DNA of 64,000 bases from an uncultured Bacteroidota bacterium (GTDB lineage Bacteria; Bacteroidota; Bacteroidia; Flavobacteriales; Flavobacteriaceae). Positions 7,571-15,879 of this stretch are shown here, piece after piece (position 1 is the stretch's first letter; each line of letters starts with the position of its first letter). The DNA lies in NCBI GenBank assembly GCA_902560065.1, contig CACEKG010000002.1, forward strand, positions 26,396 to 90,395, in the 5' to 3' direction. The notes under the pieces are model-generated. The model was not told where the DNA came from. It worked only from the letters and a program-made list of their open reading frames with translations, and ran no database searches. The position numbers and the translations under genes were made by a program.

Positions 7571-7599
7571 AATTTTTTTAGTACAATGAAACAGGTAAT

Positions 7600-7692
7600 A
7601 TGAATGGTTTATTTTCCTTTAATAGTATAATATTTGCGGTGTGTTTGTACGGATTTGTGTACGAAAGTTGGCTTAGACCTTATAATTATTAG
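7600..7692 (+). CDS. Possible 30-aa membrane peptide
   Basis: A short ORF MNGLFSFNSIIFAVCLYGF... ending RPYNY, with one hydrophobic stretch long enough to cross or embed in a membrane. It fills part of the gap between 7441 and 7731, which otherwise holds only the terminator and two direct repeats. Such ORFs occur by chance in AT-rich DNA, and no start signal stands out, so this is only a candidate. Confidence 0.2.
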   Translation: MNGLFSFNSIIFAVCLYGFVYESWLRPYNY

Positions 7693-7731
7693 TTTTAATA
7701 AATAATTGTCGAATATATGGAGTTGTAACCA

Positions 7732-8373
7732 TTAGTAAAACATACATCCTTCAGATACAATTATTTCGCCTGTGTCAACAAAATCTTTTGAATAATCTTT
7801 TTCAGAAGGACTGAATATAAATGTTTGATCTATTTCGCTTGTGTCAACTAAATCTTCAGAATTATTATTTTTGATTTTATTACTAGAAAAATGAAGTAAG
7901 CTGTCAATTACTTCATATTTATAACTTATAGTATATTCAACTTCTTCATTAAAACCATAATAATCATAATCAAACCAAAAAAGATCCCACTCATCTTTTT
8001 TGATTCTTATATTCCATTTTATTCCATCGTAGGTTGTTTCACCTAATTTCCATCCGTCACAATATGAAGTAGTATTATCAATATTAAAGAAAGATATAAA
8101 ATAGTTGCTGTTTGAAAATTTTATATCTGAAAAGTCACTGTAATAATTTTCTACATCTTCCCAGATTGTCCCGTCATATTTATCTAAAAATCGACAAAAT
8201 TTTCTTCCCAACCCTCCATTACAGTATGATAAACGTGATCCGTCAAGAAAATAGTACTGTAATCCTTGTGCATCTATTGCAGCGTTTTTTCTTTCATACC
8301 AATGTTGGGTTATTTCGCTTTTCATACAAGAAAACGTAACAATGAATAAAAAGAGTAAAAGTATTTTTTTCAC
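7732..8373 (-). CDS. Lipoprotein of unknown function, tandem paralogue 3 of 3 (GTG start)
   Basis: A 213-aa lipoprotein, the last gene of a three-gene tandem array. The signal peptide ends in a lipobox (FIVTFSC), followed by MKSEITQHWYERK. The start is taken as GTG at 8373, because the sister genes have ATG at this exact point (gtgaaaaaaatactt against atgaaaaaaatactt). The ORF track extends ten codons too far, into the end of the preceding gene. Only one base separates it from that gene's stop. The mature domain is rich in aromatic and acidic residues (WDLFWFDYDYYGF) and ends SEGCMFY. The function is unknown; probably anchored in the outer or inner membrane. Confidence 0.7.
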   Translation of the reverse strand: MKKILLLFLFIVTFSCMKSEITQHWYERKNAAIDAQGLQYYFLDGSRLSYCNGGLGRKFCRFLDKYDGTIWEDVENYYSDFSDIKFSNSNYFISFFNIDNTTSYCDGWKLGETTYDGIKWNIRIKKDEWDLFWFDYDYYGFNEEVEYTISYKYEVIDSLLHFSSNKIKNNNSEDLVDTSEIDQTFIFSPSEKDYSKDFVDTGEIIVSEGCMFY

Positions 8374-8374
8374 T

Positions 8375-9031
8375 TTAATAAAACATACATCCATCGGATA
8401 CAATTATTTCGCCTGTATCAACTAAATCTTTTGAATAATTTTTTTCAGAAGGACTGAAAATAAATGTTTGATCTATTTCGCTTGTGTCAACTAAATCTTC
8501 AGTATTATTTTTTTTAATTTTAGTACGTGAAAAATGAAGTAAACCGTCTATTACTTCATATTTATAACTTATGGTATATTCAATTTCTTCACTAAACCCA
8601 TAATACTCATAATCAAACCACAAAATATCCAACTCATCTTTTTTGAACCTTATATATGATTTTATTCCGTCGTTGATTGTTTCACCTAATTTCCATCCAT
8701 CACAATATGAAGCAGTATTATCAAGATTAAAGAAGGATATAAAATAAGGACCATCCTTAAAGTTTGAGAATTTTATATCAGAAAAATCACTATAATAATT
8801 TTCATCATCTGCCCAGATTGTTCCATTATGATTATACAAAAATGCACAACCCTTTGATCCCCAACCAGGAGCACAGCCAACTCCAGTAGCTGAATTTCCT
8901 TTACTAAAATAAAGTTGTAATCCATTTGGAAGTCTCCTATCACTTTTATTTTCATACCAATGTTGGGTTATTTCGCTTTTCATACAAGAAAACGTAACAA
9001 AGAATAAAAAGAGTAAAAGTATTTTTTTCAT
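8375..9031 (-). CDS. Lipoprotein of unknown function, tandem paralogue 2 of 3
   Basis: A 218-aa lipoprotein, with ATG at 9031 one base after the stop of paralogue 1. The signal peptide LLLFLFFVTFSC carries the lipobox. It is closely similar to both neighbours across most of its length, but residues about 31-60 differ: it has GVGCAPGWGSKGCAFL where the sisters have a shorter DYCNGxxRKFCRFLD version. This variable segment, with extra Cys and Gly, could be the specificity-determining part. The C-terminus is SDGCMFY. The function is unknown. Confidence 0.7.
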   Translation of the reverse strand: MKKILLLFLFFVTFSCMKSEITQHWYENKSDRRLPNGLQLYFSKGNSATGVGCAPGWGSKGCAFLYNHNGTIWADDENYYSDFSDIKFSNFKDGPYFISFFNLDNTASYCDGWKLGETINDGIKSYIRFKKDELDILWFDYEYYGFSEEIEYTISYKYEVIDGLLHFSRTKIKKNNTEDLVDTSEIDQTFIFSPSEKNYSKDLVDTGEIIVSDGCMFY

Positions 9032-9032
9032 T

Positions 9033-9662
9033 TTAATAAAACATACATCCTTCGGATACAATTATTTCACCTGTATCAACTAAATCTTTTGAATAATTTT
9101 TTTCAGAAGGAGTGAAAATAAATGTTTCGATTTTGTCAACTAAATCTTTAGCATTATATTTTTTGAATTTAGTACTTGAAAAATTGAGCAAACCATCAAT
9201 TACTTCATATTTATAACTTATAGTATATTCAACTTCTTCACTAAAACCATAATAATCATAATCAAACCAAAAAAGATCCCACTCATCTCTTTTGATTCTT
9301 ATATTCCATTTTATTCCATCGTAGGTTGTTTCACCTACTTTCCACCCTTCACAATATGATGCAGTATTATCAAGATTAAAGAAAGATATAAAATAGGGAT
9401 TATTTGAAAATTTTATATCAGAAAAGTCGCTGTAATAATTTTCTGCATCTGCCCAAATCGTCCCATCATATTTATCTAAAAATCGACAAAATTTTCGTGA
9501 ATTCCCATTACAATAATCTAAACGTGATTGATCAAGAAAATAATACACTAATCCCTGAGCATCTACTGCAGCATTTTTGTTTTCATACCAATGTTGGGTT
9601 ATTTCGCTTTTCATACAAGAAAACAAACCAAAAAATAAAATAAGTAAAAGAAACTTTTTCAT
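9033..9662 (-). CDS. Lipoprotein of unknown function, tandem paralogue 1 of 3
   Basis: A 209-aa lipoprotein and the first gene of the array. The signal peptide MKKFLLLILFFGLFSC has a lipobox, then MKSEITQHWYENK as in the sisters. It is slightly shorter because the DTSEIDQTF segment near the C-terminus is reduced to DKIETF. A TTTG followed about 19 bases later by TAATTTAA upstream could be its promoter. The three genes are spaced by single bases and are likely one transcript. No structural family is recognised. Confidence 0.7.
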   Translation of the reverse strand: MKKFLLLILFFGLFSCMKSEITQHWYENKNAAVDAQGLVYYFLDQSRLDYCNGNSRKFCRFLDKYDGTIWADAENYYSDFSDIKFSNNPYFISFFNLDNTASYCEGWKVGETTYDGIKWNIRIKRDEWDLFWFDYDYYGFSEEVEYTISYKYEVIDGLLNFSSTKFKKYNAKDLVDKIETFIFTPSEKNYSKDLVDTGEIIVSEGCMFY

Positions 9663-9680
9663 TTATCTTAAATTAAAAAA

Positions 9681-9688
9681 TAAATTTG
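9681..9688 (+). promoter_or_regulatory. TAnnTTTG box (TAAATTTG) before the 9758 gene
   Basis: A perfect match to the Bacteroidota -7 consensus, in the divergent region between the lipoprotein array and the 9758 membrane-protein gene, 69 bases upstream of that ATG. No -33 TTG is seen at the expected distance. A second, weaker box TAAATTTA lies at about 9727, closer to the gene. Confidence 0.35.
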
Positions 9689-9757
9689 TCCAAGCAAACT
9701 CCAATTTATTTTTATGAAGTTTTTTGTAAATTTAGTTTTAAATCAAAACAAATAAAA

Positions 9758-10165
9758 ATGAAAAAATATATTTTAACATTTATTTCAACTTTTTTTGCCA
9801 CTGGGGTAGTAGGTTCGATACTAGGTGTTCTTTACTATGGTCCAGAACAAGCAAAATTAAGTAAACTTTTCCCCCCTGGGATAGTAAATGAAATCCCAGA
9901 TCCTGTTTTTATGCTAATTAGTGGCATTGCATTAATGCTTTTAATGATAATTAGTTTTGATAAAATGGGAGTAAATAATTTGAAAAATGGTGCTGTTACT
10001 GGAGCTTGGTATGGAGCTTTAATTTTTACATTCTTTGGTTTTCAATTTATGGGGTTAGTTAATATTGTTACAGTAGAATTTGTTTTAATTGATATCTCTA
10101 TTTCTACAGTGATTGGAGCTTTTCAAGGTGCTGTAATTGGTTGGTCTCTTCGAAAATTTGGATAA
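9758..10165 (+). CDS. Integral membrane protein of unknown function, 4 TM
   Basis: A 135-aa protein. The ORF track starts at an alternative codon at 9686, but ATG 9758 (MKKYILTFISTFFATGVVGS) follows a TTTAGTTTTAAATC leader and gives a natural N-terminus. About four hydrophobic segments are visible: residues 4-26, 49-66, 80-100 and 108-130. Gly-rich helices (GAVTGAWYGALIF, TVIGAFQGAVIGW) resemble small DUF1761-like membrane proteins, but the match is not secure. It is transcribed divergently from the lipoprotein array. Confidence 0.55.
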   Translation: MKKYILTFISTFFATGVVGSILGVLYYGPEQAKLSKLFPPGIVNEIPDPVFMLISGIALMLLMIISFDKMGVNNLKNGAVTGAWYGALIFTFFGFQFMGLVNIVTVEFVLIDISISTVIGAFQGAVIGWSLRKFG

Positions 10166-10359
10166 TTATTTCATATATTAATAACATATAATTTTTATTC
10201 TGAAGAACATTCTTTCTAAATAGATGAAAACAGAAACTAAAAGGTGATTTAAAGATTGACATTATAATAGTTGAGTAATTCTCGAATTCTATGATGCTAA
10301 AAATTAGGGGGTAGGGTTCCCTTTAATTGTATGATATATAAAATTAAAAACCATTAGTA

Positions 10360-12528
10360 TTGATAAAAGTTACAAAACTTCACTTAATTTATATAATATC
10401 CTTATTGATATTAGGCTGTGACAATGGAATCTCTTTAGTAGATTCTCCAGAAACAATAGAAACAAATAGACATTACATTAGTAATAGATTTCCTTTACAG
10501 CCAAGTAAATTAATAAAACTTCCGATAGGTTCAATTAAACCTGAAGGGTGGCTTCTAGAATATTTTAATAGACAAAAAAAAGGTCTTACTGGTAGTTTGG
10601 GAGAAATTAGTGCCTGGTTAGATAAAAAGGATAATGCTTGGCTATCTAAAGATGGAAAAGGCAAATGGGGATGGGAAGAAGTACCATACTGGTTAAAAGG
10701 CTATGCTAATATCGGTTATATTACTGAAGATAAAGAAATTATTGATGAAGCTAAAATTTGGATTGAAGCAGCATTAGACAGTCAAAGAGAAAACGGGTTT
10801 TTTGGACCAAATTTTGCATGGGAAAGCTACATCGCAGATGAAGATAGAACTAATGAATTGGAGACTACAAAAAGAAAAGCAATTGATTTCTGGCCAAACA
10901 TGATAATGTTATATTGTCTTCAATCATATTACGAATACTCTAAAGATGATAGAGTTATTGAGTTGATGACAAAATATTTCAAATTTCAATTTGATATTGA
11001 AGAAAAAGATTTATTATCAAATGATCACTACTGGGCTCGTATTAGAGGAGGAGATAACCTTCATAGTGTCATTTGGCTTTACAATCGTACTGGTGATAAA
11101 TGGTTACTATCTTTGGCTGAAAAAATATACAGGAAAACAGCGCCTTGGGCTAGTAGAGGTCATAAACTTGAGGAAATTAAAAATTGGAAGGGAATAAGAG
11201 AAGGGTTTGATTGGCCAATATGGTTTTCGGATTTGATTGATTGGCATAATGTCAATATTGCACAAGGTTTTAGAACGCCCGCTCAGTATTATTTATTAAA
11301 CGGGGATAAAAAATATTTAAATGCTACTTACGATAATTTCAATATTGTTAGAGATCATTTTGGACAAGTTCCCGGAGGAATGTATGGTTCAGATGAAAAC
11401 TGTAGACCTGGTTATGATGATCCTAGGCAAGCAATTGAGCTTTGTGGTATAGTTGAACACATGAATTCTGATGAACATCTACTTAGAATAACTGGTGATA
11501 CTTTTTGGGCTGATCATATAGAAAATATTGCATTTAATTCATTCCCTGCAACTGTTTCTCCAGACTTTAAAGCAGTTAGATATTTAACAAGTCCAAATAT
11601 GGTAGTAAGTGATTCTGAAAGTCATTCTCCAGGCATTCAACAAACGGGACCATTTTTAAACTTTAATCCATTTAGTTCAAGATGCTGTCAACACAATCAT
11701 ACTCAGGGATGGCCATATTTTACTGAAAATTTATGGATGGCTACTCCAGATAATGGTATAGCTGCAGTCATTTATTCACCTTCAAAAGTTAATGCTAAGG
11801 TTGGAGATAACACAAATGTTTCAATCACAAACAAAACAAATTATCCATTTAGCGATAATTTAATTTTTGAAATAAAAACAGATAAATCTGATAATTTTCC
11901 AATTTATTTCAGAATACCCTCCTGGTCAAAAAAGTCAACAATAATAATAAATGGGAAAAGAATTAATACTCCAATTAAAGCAAGTAAATTTTTAAAGATA
12001 AATCGAAAATGGTCTAATGGTGATATTGTTAAAATTGTTTTTCCAAAAAATATTTCTGTAAAAAGATGGGTAAAAAATCACAATAGTGCGAGTGTAAATT
12101 ATGGTCCTTTGACTTTTTCATTAAATATTAAAGAAAAATATGTTGAAAAACCAAGTGAAAAAAATGCTATACGTGATTCAAGGTGGCAAAAAAATGTTGA
12201 CAAGAAAATGTGGCCTACCTATGAAATATATCCAGGGTCTAATTGGAACTATGGATTAATTTTAGACAAAAATTCAAATTATTCGTTTGAAGTGATAAAA
12301 AGAGATTGGCCAAAAAATAATTTTCCTTTTACAAATAAATCCACCCCAATTCTAATTAGAGCTAAAGCAAGAAAAATTCCAGAATGGAAGATTGATAAAA
12401 CAACTGGTTTGGTTGGAGAATTAATGGATAGTCCAGTCGAATCAAATGAGATAGATGAGATGATTGAACTGGTTCCTATGGGTGGTTCTAGATTAAGAAT
12501 ATCATCATTTCCAGTAATTAAAAACTAG
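10360..12528 (+). CDS. GH127-type (DUF1680) glycoside hydrolase lipoprotein, TTG start
   Basis: A 722-aa lipoprotein of the beta-L-arabinofuranosidase-like DUF1680/GH127 group. The TTG start is needed to retain the lipoprotein signal, whose lipobox LILGC puts the acylated Cys at residue 20. The (alpha/alpha)6-barrel region covers about residues 50-480. Zinc-site residues known from GH127 appear in order: Glu-x-Cys at about 360-362 (IELCGIVEHM) and the Cys-Cys pair at about 442-443 (SRCCQHNH), whose first Cys would be the nucleophile. A Glu in GSDENC, 14 residues before the first motif, could be the acid/base. A beta-rich C-terminal half follows. It probably removes terminal sugars of plant or algal glycans at the cell surface; the actual sugar is unknown. 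Confidence 0.8.
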   Translation: MIKVTKLHLIYIISLLILGCDNGISLVDSPETIETNRHYISNRFPLQPSKLIKLPIGSIKPEGWLLEYFNRQKKGLTGSLGEISAWLDKKDNAWLSKDGKGKWGWEEVPYWLKGYANIGYITEDKEIIDEAKIWIEAALDSQRENGFFGPNFAWESYIADEDRTNELETTKRKAIDFWPNMIMLYCLQSYYEYSKDDRVIELMTKYFKFQFDIEEKDLLSNDHYWARIRGGDNLHSVIWLYNRTGDKWLLSLAEKIYRKTAPWASRGHKLEEIKNWKGIREGFDWPIWFSDLIDWHNVNIAQGFRTPAQYYLLNGDKKYLNATYDNFNIVRDHFGQVPGGMYGSDENCRPGYDDPRQAIELCGIVEHMNSDEHLLRITGDTFWADHIENIAFNSFPATVSPDFKAVRYLTSPNMVVSDSESHSPGIQQTGPFLNFNPFSSRCCQHNHTQGWPYFTENLWMATPDNGIAAVIYSPSKVNAKVGDNTNVSITNKTNYPFSDNLIFEIKTDKSDNFPIYFRIPSWSKKSTIIINGKRINTPIKASKFLKINRKWSNGDIVKIVFPKNISVKRWVKNHNSASVNYGPLTFSLNIKEKYVEKPSEKNAIRDSRWQKNVDKKMWPTYEIYPGSNWNYGLILDKNSNYSFEVIKRDWPKNNFPFTNKSTPILIRAKARKIPEWKIDKTTGLVGELMDSPVESNEIDEMIELVPMGGSRLRISSFPVIKN

Positions 12529-12616
12529 ACTTTCAAAATTGTCAAATATATAAAACTGAAATATTTATATTTGATTAACTAATATTGACTTTGTATCAAT
12601 TGTTACTATAAATATA

Positions 12617-12624
12617 TATATTTG
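12617..12624 (+). promoter_or_regulatory. TAnnTTTG promoter box (TATATTTG), nearly leaderless
   Basis: TATATTTG, with TTG at 12591-12593 about 23 bases upstream, resembles the Bacteroidota -33/-7 promoter. Only six bases separate the box from ATG 12631, so a start site a few bases after the box would leave almost no 5' UTR. Confidence 0.5.
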
Positions 12625-12630
12625 TGACCT

Positions 12631-14667
12631 ATGAAAAACAAACTAATAATTTTACTATCGTTATCTTTTATTACAATTGGATTTTCTCAGGATAGAACCA
12701 TTATTTCTGATTTAGAAAACCTAACTCTTGATGTTGGTCAAGTTTTTAAGCCAAACTCTAAAGTGATTAATTTTGATGGAAGTCAGGGTGATTGTGAAAG
12801 ATTAATCTATTATAACAAAAAAGGTGTTTTTAGTTCAGCTAAATCAATAATATTTGACAGGTCTAAAGGAACTCTAAAAGCAAATGACCCAGGAACTCAT
12901 GAAATAGTTGCTGTATGCATTAACTCAGGAGGTAAAAGATTGACAAAAACATTTTATGTAAATGTCAATTACCCAAAAGTTAAAGAAGTAAAACTTTCTC
13001 TTAGTGATGACAATATATTTGTTGGAAATTATATTCCGCTTGTTTATGAAATAACCGATGAACTTAATACTAAAAGAATAATTGATTATTGGAGTTATGA
13101 TGTAGCTTCAAAATACTTTTCTGAAGTTGAGGTTTCTTTAACTTCAAGTAATGATAAAATTCAAATTGATAAATCAAATAATATTTTAGCTCTTGAAGAA
13201 GGTAGTTCTTCGGTAGTTGCAACATTTGATGGAATTTCAGGTATGATAGATTTAAAAATTAAAAAAAATCCAGTTGCAAAGTTAATTTTAAAGTCTGATG
13301 CAGATAAATCGAGATCTGGAGACGTGATAAATTTTGATGCAATTGCATATAATAAAAAAGGTGAAGAAATTGATGACATAAATGTAGATTTTTCATTTAC
13401 AGGGAAGTCATTTGATAAAAGTAATTCTGCTTCAGGATTAATTTTAGAAGATGGAAGATTTGTAGGTGATGTTCCTGGGAAATATATTATTTCTGCAAAA
13501 GTTGGAAATGTAACAACTTCAAAAATCGTTAACATTTTCCCTAGAAACGTAAAACGAGAAATTAAAAAAGTTGGAACAGGTCTTGTCAACGACAAACATA
13601 CATCTGATTTCTGGGTTTTTGAAGGAGATGATGGACGCGATTATGCAGTTACAGGAACATGGGGTGCTGATGGAAAAGCCTATTTTTGGGATGTTACAAA
13701 TCCAGGAAATTTAAAAAAGATTGATAGTGTTCAAGTTGATGCAAGAACTGTAAATGACGTTAAAGTTTCTCAAAATGGAAAAATTTGTGTTATAAGTCGT
13801 GAAGGGGCTTCTAATCGAAAAAATGGTATGATATTAATTGATGTAACTAACCCTAGAGATGTAAAAATTATTTCAGAATATACTAAAAATCTGACGGGAG
13901 GAGTACATAATGTATTCATTGACAACAATCATGTATATGCATTAAGTAACGGTGAAAGATATTATATAATTAATATTGATGACCCCTATAATCCAAAAGA
14001 AGTTGGAATGTTTGAAGTAGGTAAAGAAGGTCAATCTATTCATGATGTATGGATTGAGGATGGTATAGCATATTCCTCTAATTGGAGAGATGGTGTATAT
14101 CTAGTTGATGTGGGAAATGGAATAGTAGGAGGCTCTCCTTCTAACCCGGTTGCTTTTGGAAATTATTCCTATGCTACTGGAGCTCACCATGCAACATTTC
14201 CATATAAAAGTAGTTCAACTGGAAAGTTTTATACTGTGTTAGGAGATGAAATTTTTCCAAATGGCGTTAATCCCAATGGAACAAATGAAACTGCTGGATT
14301 TCTTCATTTTGTAGATTTTACAGATTTAAATAATCCAGTTGAAGTTGCAAGGTATGAACTTCCAACCCATGGATCTCACAATTATTGGATTGAAGATGAC
14401 ATCTTATATGTTGCAATGTATACTGGTGGTATACGAATTGTGGATATAAGTGGTGACTTATTAGGAGATCTTTATAAACAAGGTCGAGAAATAGGCTACT
14501 TGCTAACAGGCAGTCCAGATGGTTATATTCCTAATGATACAATGGTTTGGGGAACTCAACTTTATAAAGGACATGTTTTTTATTCTGATTTTAATACAGG
14601 ACTGGGAGCAGCTAAAGTTTCACAAGAAAAGCCTGATAATAGTAAAACAAATCAATATCTAGATTAA
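12631..14667 (+). CDS. Secreted Ig-like/LVIVD-repeat protein
   Basis: A 678-aa exported protein with signal peptide MKNKLIILLSLSFITIGFSQ. Residues about 22-310 look like three bacterial Ig-like (Big_2) domains, with phrases such as LEEGSSSVVATFDG and DVPGKYIISAKVG. Residues about 320-660 carry LVIVD repeats, a beta-propeller type: MILIDVTNPRDVKIISEY, YYIINIDDPYNPKEVG, GIRIVDISGDLLGD. GGVHNVFI and SIHDVWIEDG show the His-containing loops typical of the family. LVIVD proteins are surface proteins of poorly known function. No T9SS C-terminal domain is seen at the end (SQEKPDNSKTNQYLD). It is followed by another propeller protein. Confidence 0.75.
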   Translation: MKNKLIILLSLSFITIGFSQDRTIISDLENLTLDVGQVFKPNSKVINFDGSQGDCERLIYYNKKGVFSSAKSIIFDRSKGTLKANDPGTHEIVAVCINSGGKRLTKTFYVNVNYPKVKEVKLSLSDDNIFVGNYIPLVYEITDELNTKRIIDYWSYDVASKYFSEVEVSLTSSNDKIQIDKSNNILALEEGSSSVVATFDGISGMIDLKIKKNPVAKLILKSDADKSRSGDVINFDAIAYNKKGEEIDDINVDFSFTGKSFDKSNSASGLILEDGRFVGDVPGKYIISAKVGNVTTSKIVNIFPRNVKREIKKVGTGLVNDKHTSDFWVFEGDDGRDYAVTGTWGADGKAYFWDVTNPGNLKKIDSVQVDARTVNDVKVSQNGKICVISREGASNRKNGMILIDVTNPRDVKIISEYTKNLTGGVHNVFIDNNHVYALSNGERYYIINIDDPYNPKEVGMFEVGKEGQSIHDVWIEDGIAYSSNWRDGVYLVDVGNGIVGGSPSNPVAFGNYSYATGAHHATFPYKSSSTGKFYTVLGDEIFPNGVNPNGTNETAGFLHFVDFTDLNNPVEVARYELPTHGSHNYWIEDDILYVAMYTGGIRIVDISGDLLGDLYKQGREIGYLLTGSPDGYIPNDTMVWGTQLYKGHVFYSDFNTGLGAAKVSQEKPDNSKTNQYLD

Positions 14668-14723
14668 CTATTAACGATTTTTAAACTTTGAAATCTAATC
14701 CATTTTTAATTATCTTTTAAGTT

Positions 14724-15875
14724 ATGTTAGCCTTTTCTAAAATCTCATATCCATATAAATTTCTACTAATTTTTTTAGTATCTAACATTATTAACTCACA
14801 AAACTATTATTTATATGTTGCTTCCGAATCAGACGATACAGTTTCTCTTTTGAAATTTGACGGAAAATACATTGAGGAAAAAGAAAGAATTAGTGTTGGT
14901 ATATATCCTACAGAAATTGAGGGCCCTCATGGTATTACAATTGATCCAAATGGAAAATATTGGTACCTTACTCTAGCCCATGGAAATCCTTATGGAAAAC
15001 TGCTAAAATATTCAACCCAAACAAATGAAGTAATAGATGAAACAACTCTTGGTCTATTTCCCGCTTCAATGCAAATTTCAAAAGTTACTGGTTTTTTATA
15101 CTGTGTAAACTTTAACTTACATGGGAACATGAAACCATCTACTGTTTCAGTAGTAGATGCTGAAACTATGACCGAAATTACTCAAATTAAAACTGGGAGT
15201 ATGCCTCATGGCTCAAGGGTTTCTAATGATGGGTTAAAACAATATTCTGTTGCAATGATGTCAGGAGAATTATTTGAAATAGATGCATTATCACTTAATG
15301 TTTCAAGAAAACTTAGTCTTGATAATCATTCAAAAATGGATCATTCAAAAATGGATCATTCAAAAATGGATCATTCAAAAATGGATCATTCAAAAATGGA
15401 TCATGATAAAATTAATATCAGTAAAATGGTCCACTCAGAAATTAAACCAACTTGGGTCATTCCTCACCCTAAAGAAAATTTTCTTTATATCGCTGGAAAT
15501 GGTTCAGATGAAATTATTGAAGTAGATATTGATAAATGGAAAATTTCTAAAAGAATCAAAGCAGAAAAAGGTCCTTATAATGTGGAAATTTCACCTGATG
15601 GAAAATATATGCTTGCGACATTAAAAAGTAGTGGGTACACAGCAATTTGGAACTTAAAAAATGGTTCTTTGATAAATAAAATAAAGAATTCAACTTCGGT
15701 TCCACATGGAATAGCGATTTCCGCTGACAGTAAATTTGCTTTTGTTTCTGTAGAGGGAATAGGAGGTGAACCTGGAATTGTTGATGTTATTGACCTTAAT
15801 AAAAAAACTTTAGTTGATAACGTTAAAATTGGCAAACAAGCAGGAGGTATTGCTTTTTGGAAAAAAGAACCTTAA
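14724..15875 (+). CDS. Secreted YncE-like beta-propeller with HSKMD repeats
   Basis: A 383-aa exported protein. The start MLAFSKISYPYKFLLIFLVSNIINSQ gives a signal peptide. The chain is built of YVTN/YncE-like blades: DGKYIEEKERISVGIYPTEIEGPHG, TGSMPHGSRVSNDG, GPYNVEISPDGKYML, VPHGIAISADSKFAF. Between blades at about residues 201-230 a Met/His-rich insertion repeats HSKMD five times and ends MDHDK. This MDHSKM motif is familiar from linkers in copper-resistance proteins such as CopA/PcoA-type oxidases, so metal binding is plausible. It lies 57 bases after the LVIVD gene on the same strand and only four bases before the next gene. Confidence 0.75.
   Translation: MLAFSKISYPYKFLLIFLVSNIINSQNYYLYVASESDDTVSLLKFDGKYIEEKERISVGIYPTEIEGPHGITIDPNGKYWYLTLAHGNPYGKLLKYSTQTNEVIDETTLGLFPASMQISKVTGFLYCVNFNLHGNMKPSTVSVVDAETMTEITQIKTGSMPHGSRVSNDGLKQYSVAMMSGELFEIDALSLNVSRKLSLDNHSKMDHSKMDHSKMDHSKMDHSKMDHDKINISKMVHSEIKPTWVIPHPKENFLYIAGNGSDEIIEVDIDKWKISKRIKAEKGPYNVEISPDGKYMLATLKSSGYTAIWNLKNGSLINKIKNSTSVPHGIAISADSKFAFVSVEGIGGEPGIVDVIDLNKKTLVDNVKIGKQAGGIAFWKKEP
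15326..15400 (+). repeat. Five perfect 15-bp repeats encoding HSKMD
   Basis: The unit TCATTCAAAAATGGA is present five times without a mismatch, followed by a diverged TCATGATAAAA. The 15-bp period keeps the frame. Perfect identity indicates recent slippage or expansion. Confidence 0.95.
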
Positions 15876-15879
15876 TCAT

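Noticed and set aside
10300-10330. Hairpin-like AATTAGGGGGTAGGGTTCCCTTTAATT before the GH127 gene as a terminator
   Set aside because: The stem needs a bulge and there is no T-run; the evidence is too weak to call.
15283-15525. 80-aa ORF of repeated IQKWI across the HSKMD region
   Set aside because: Out-of-frame shadow of the 15-bp repeat inside the beta-propeller gene.
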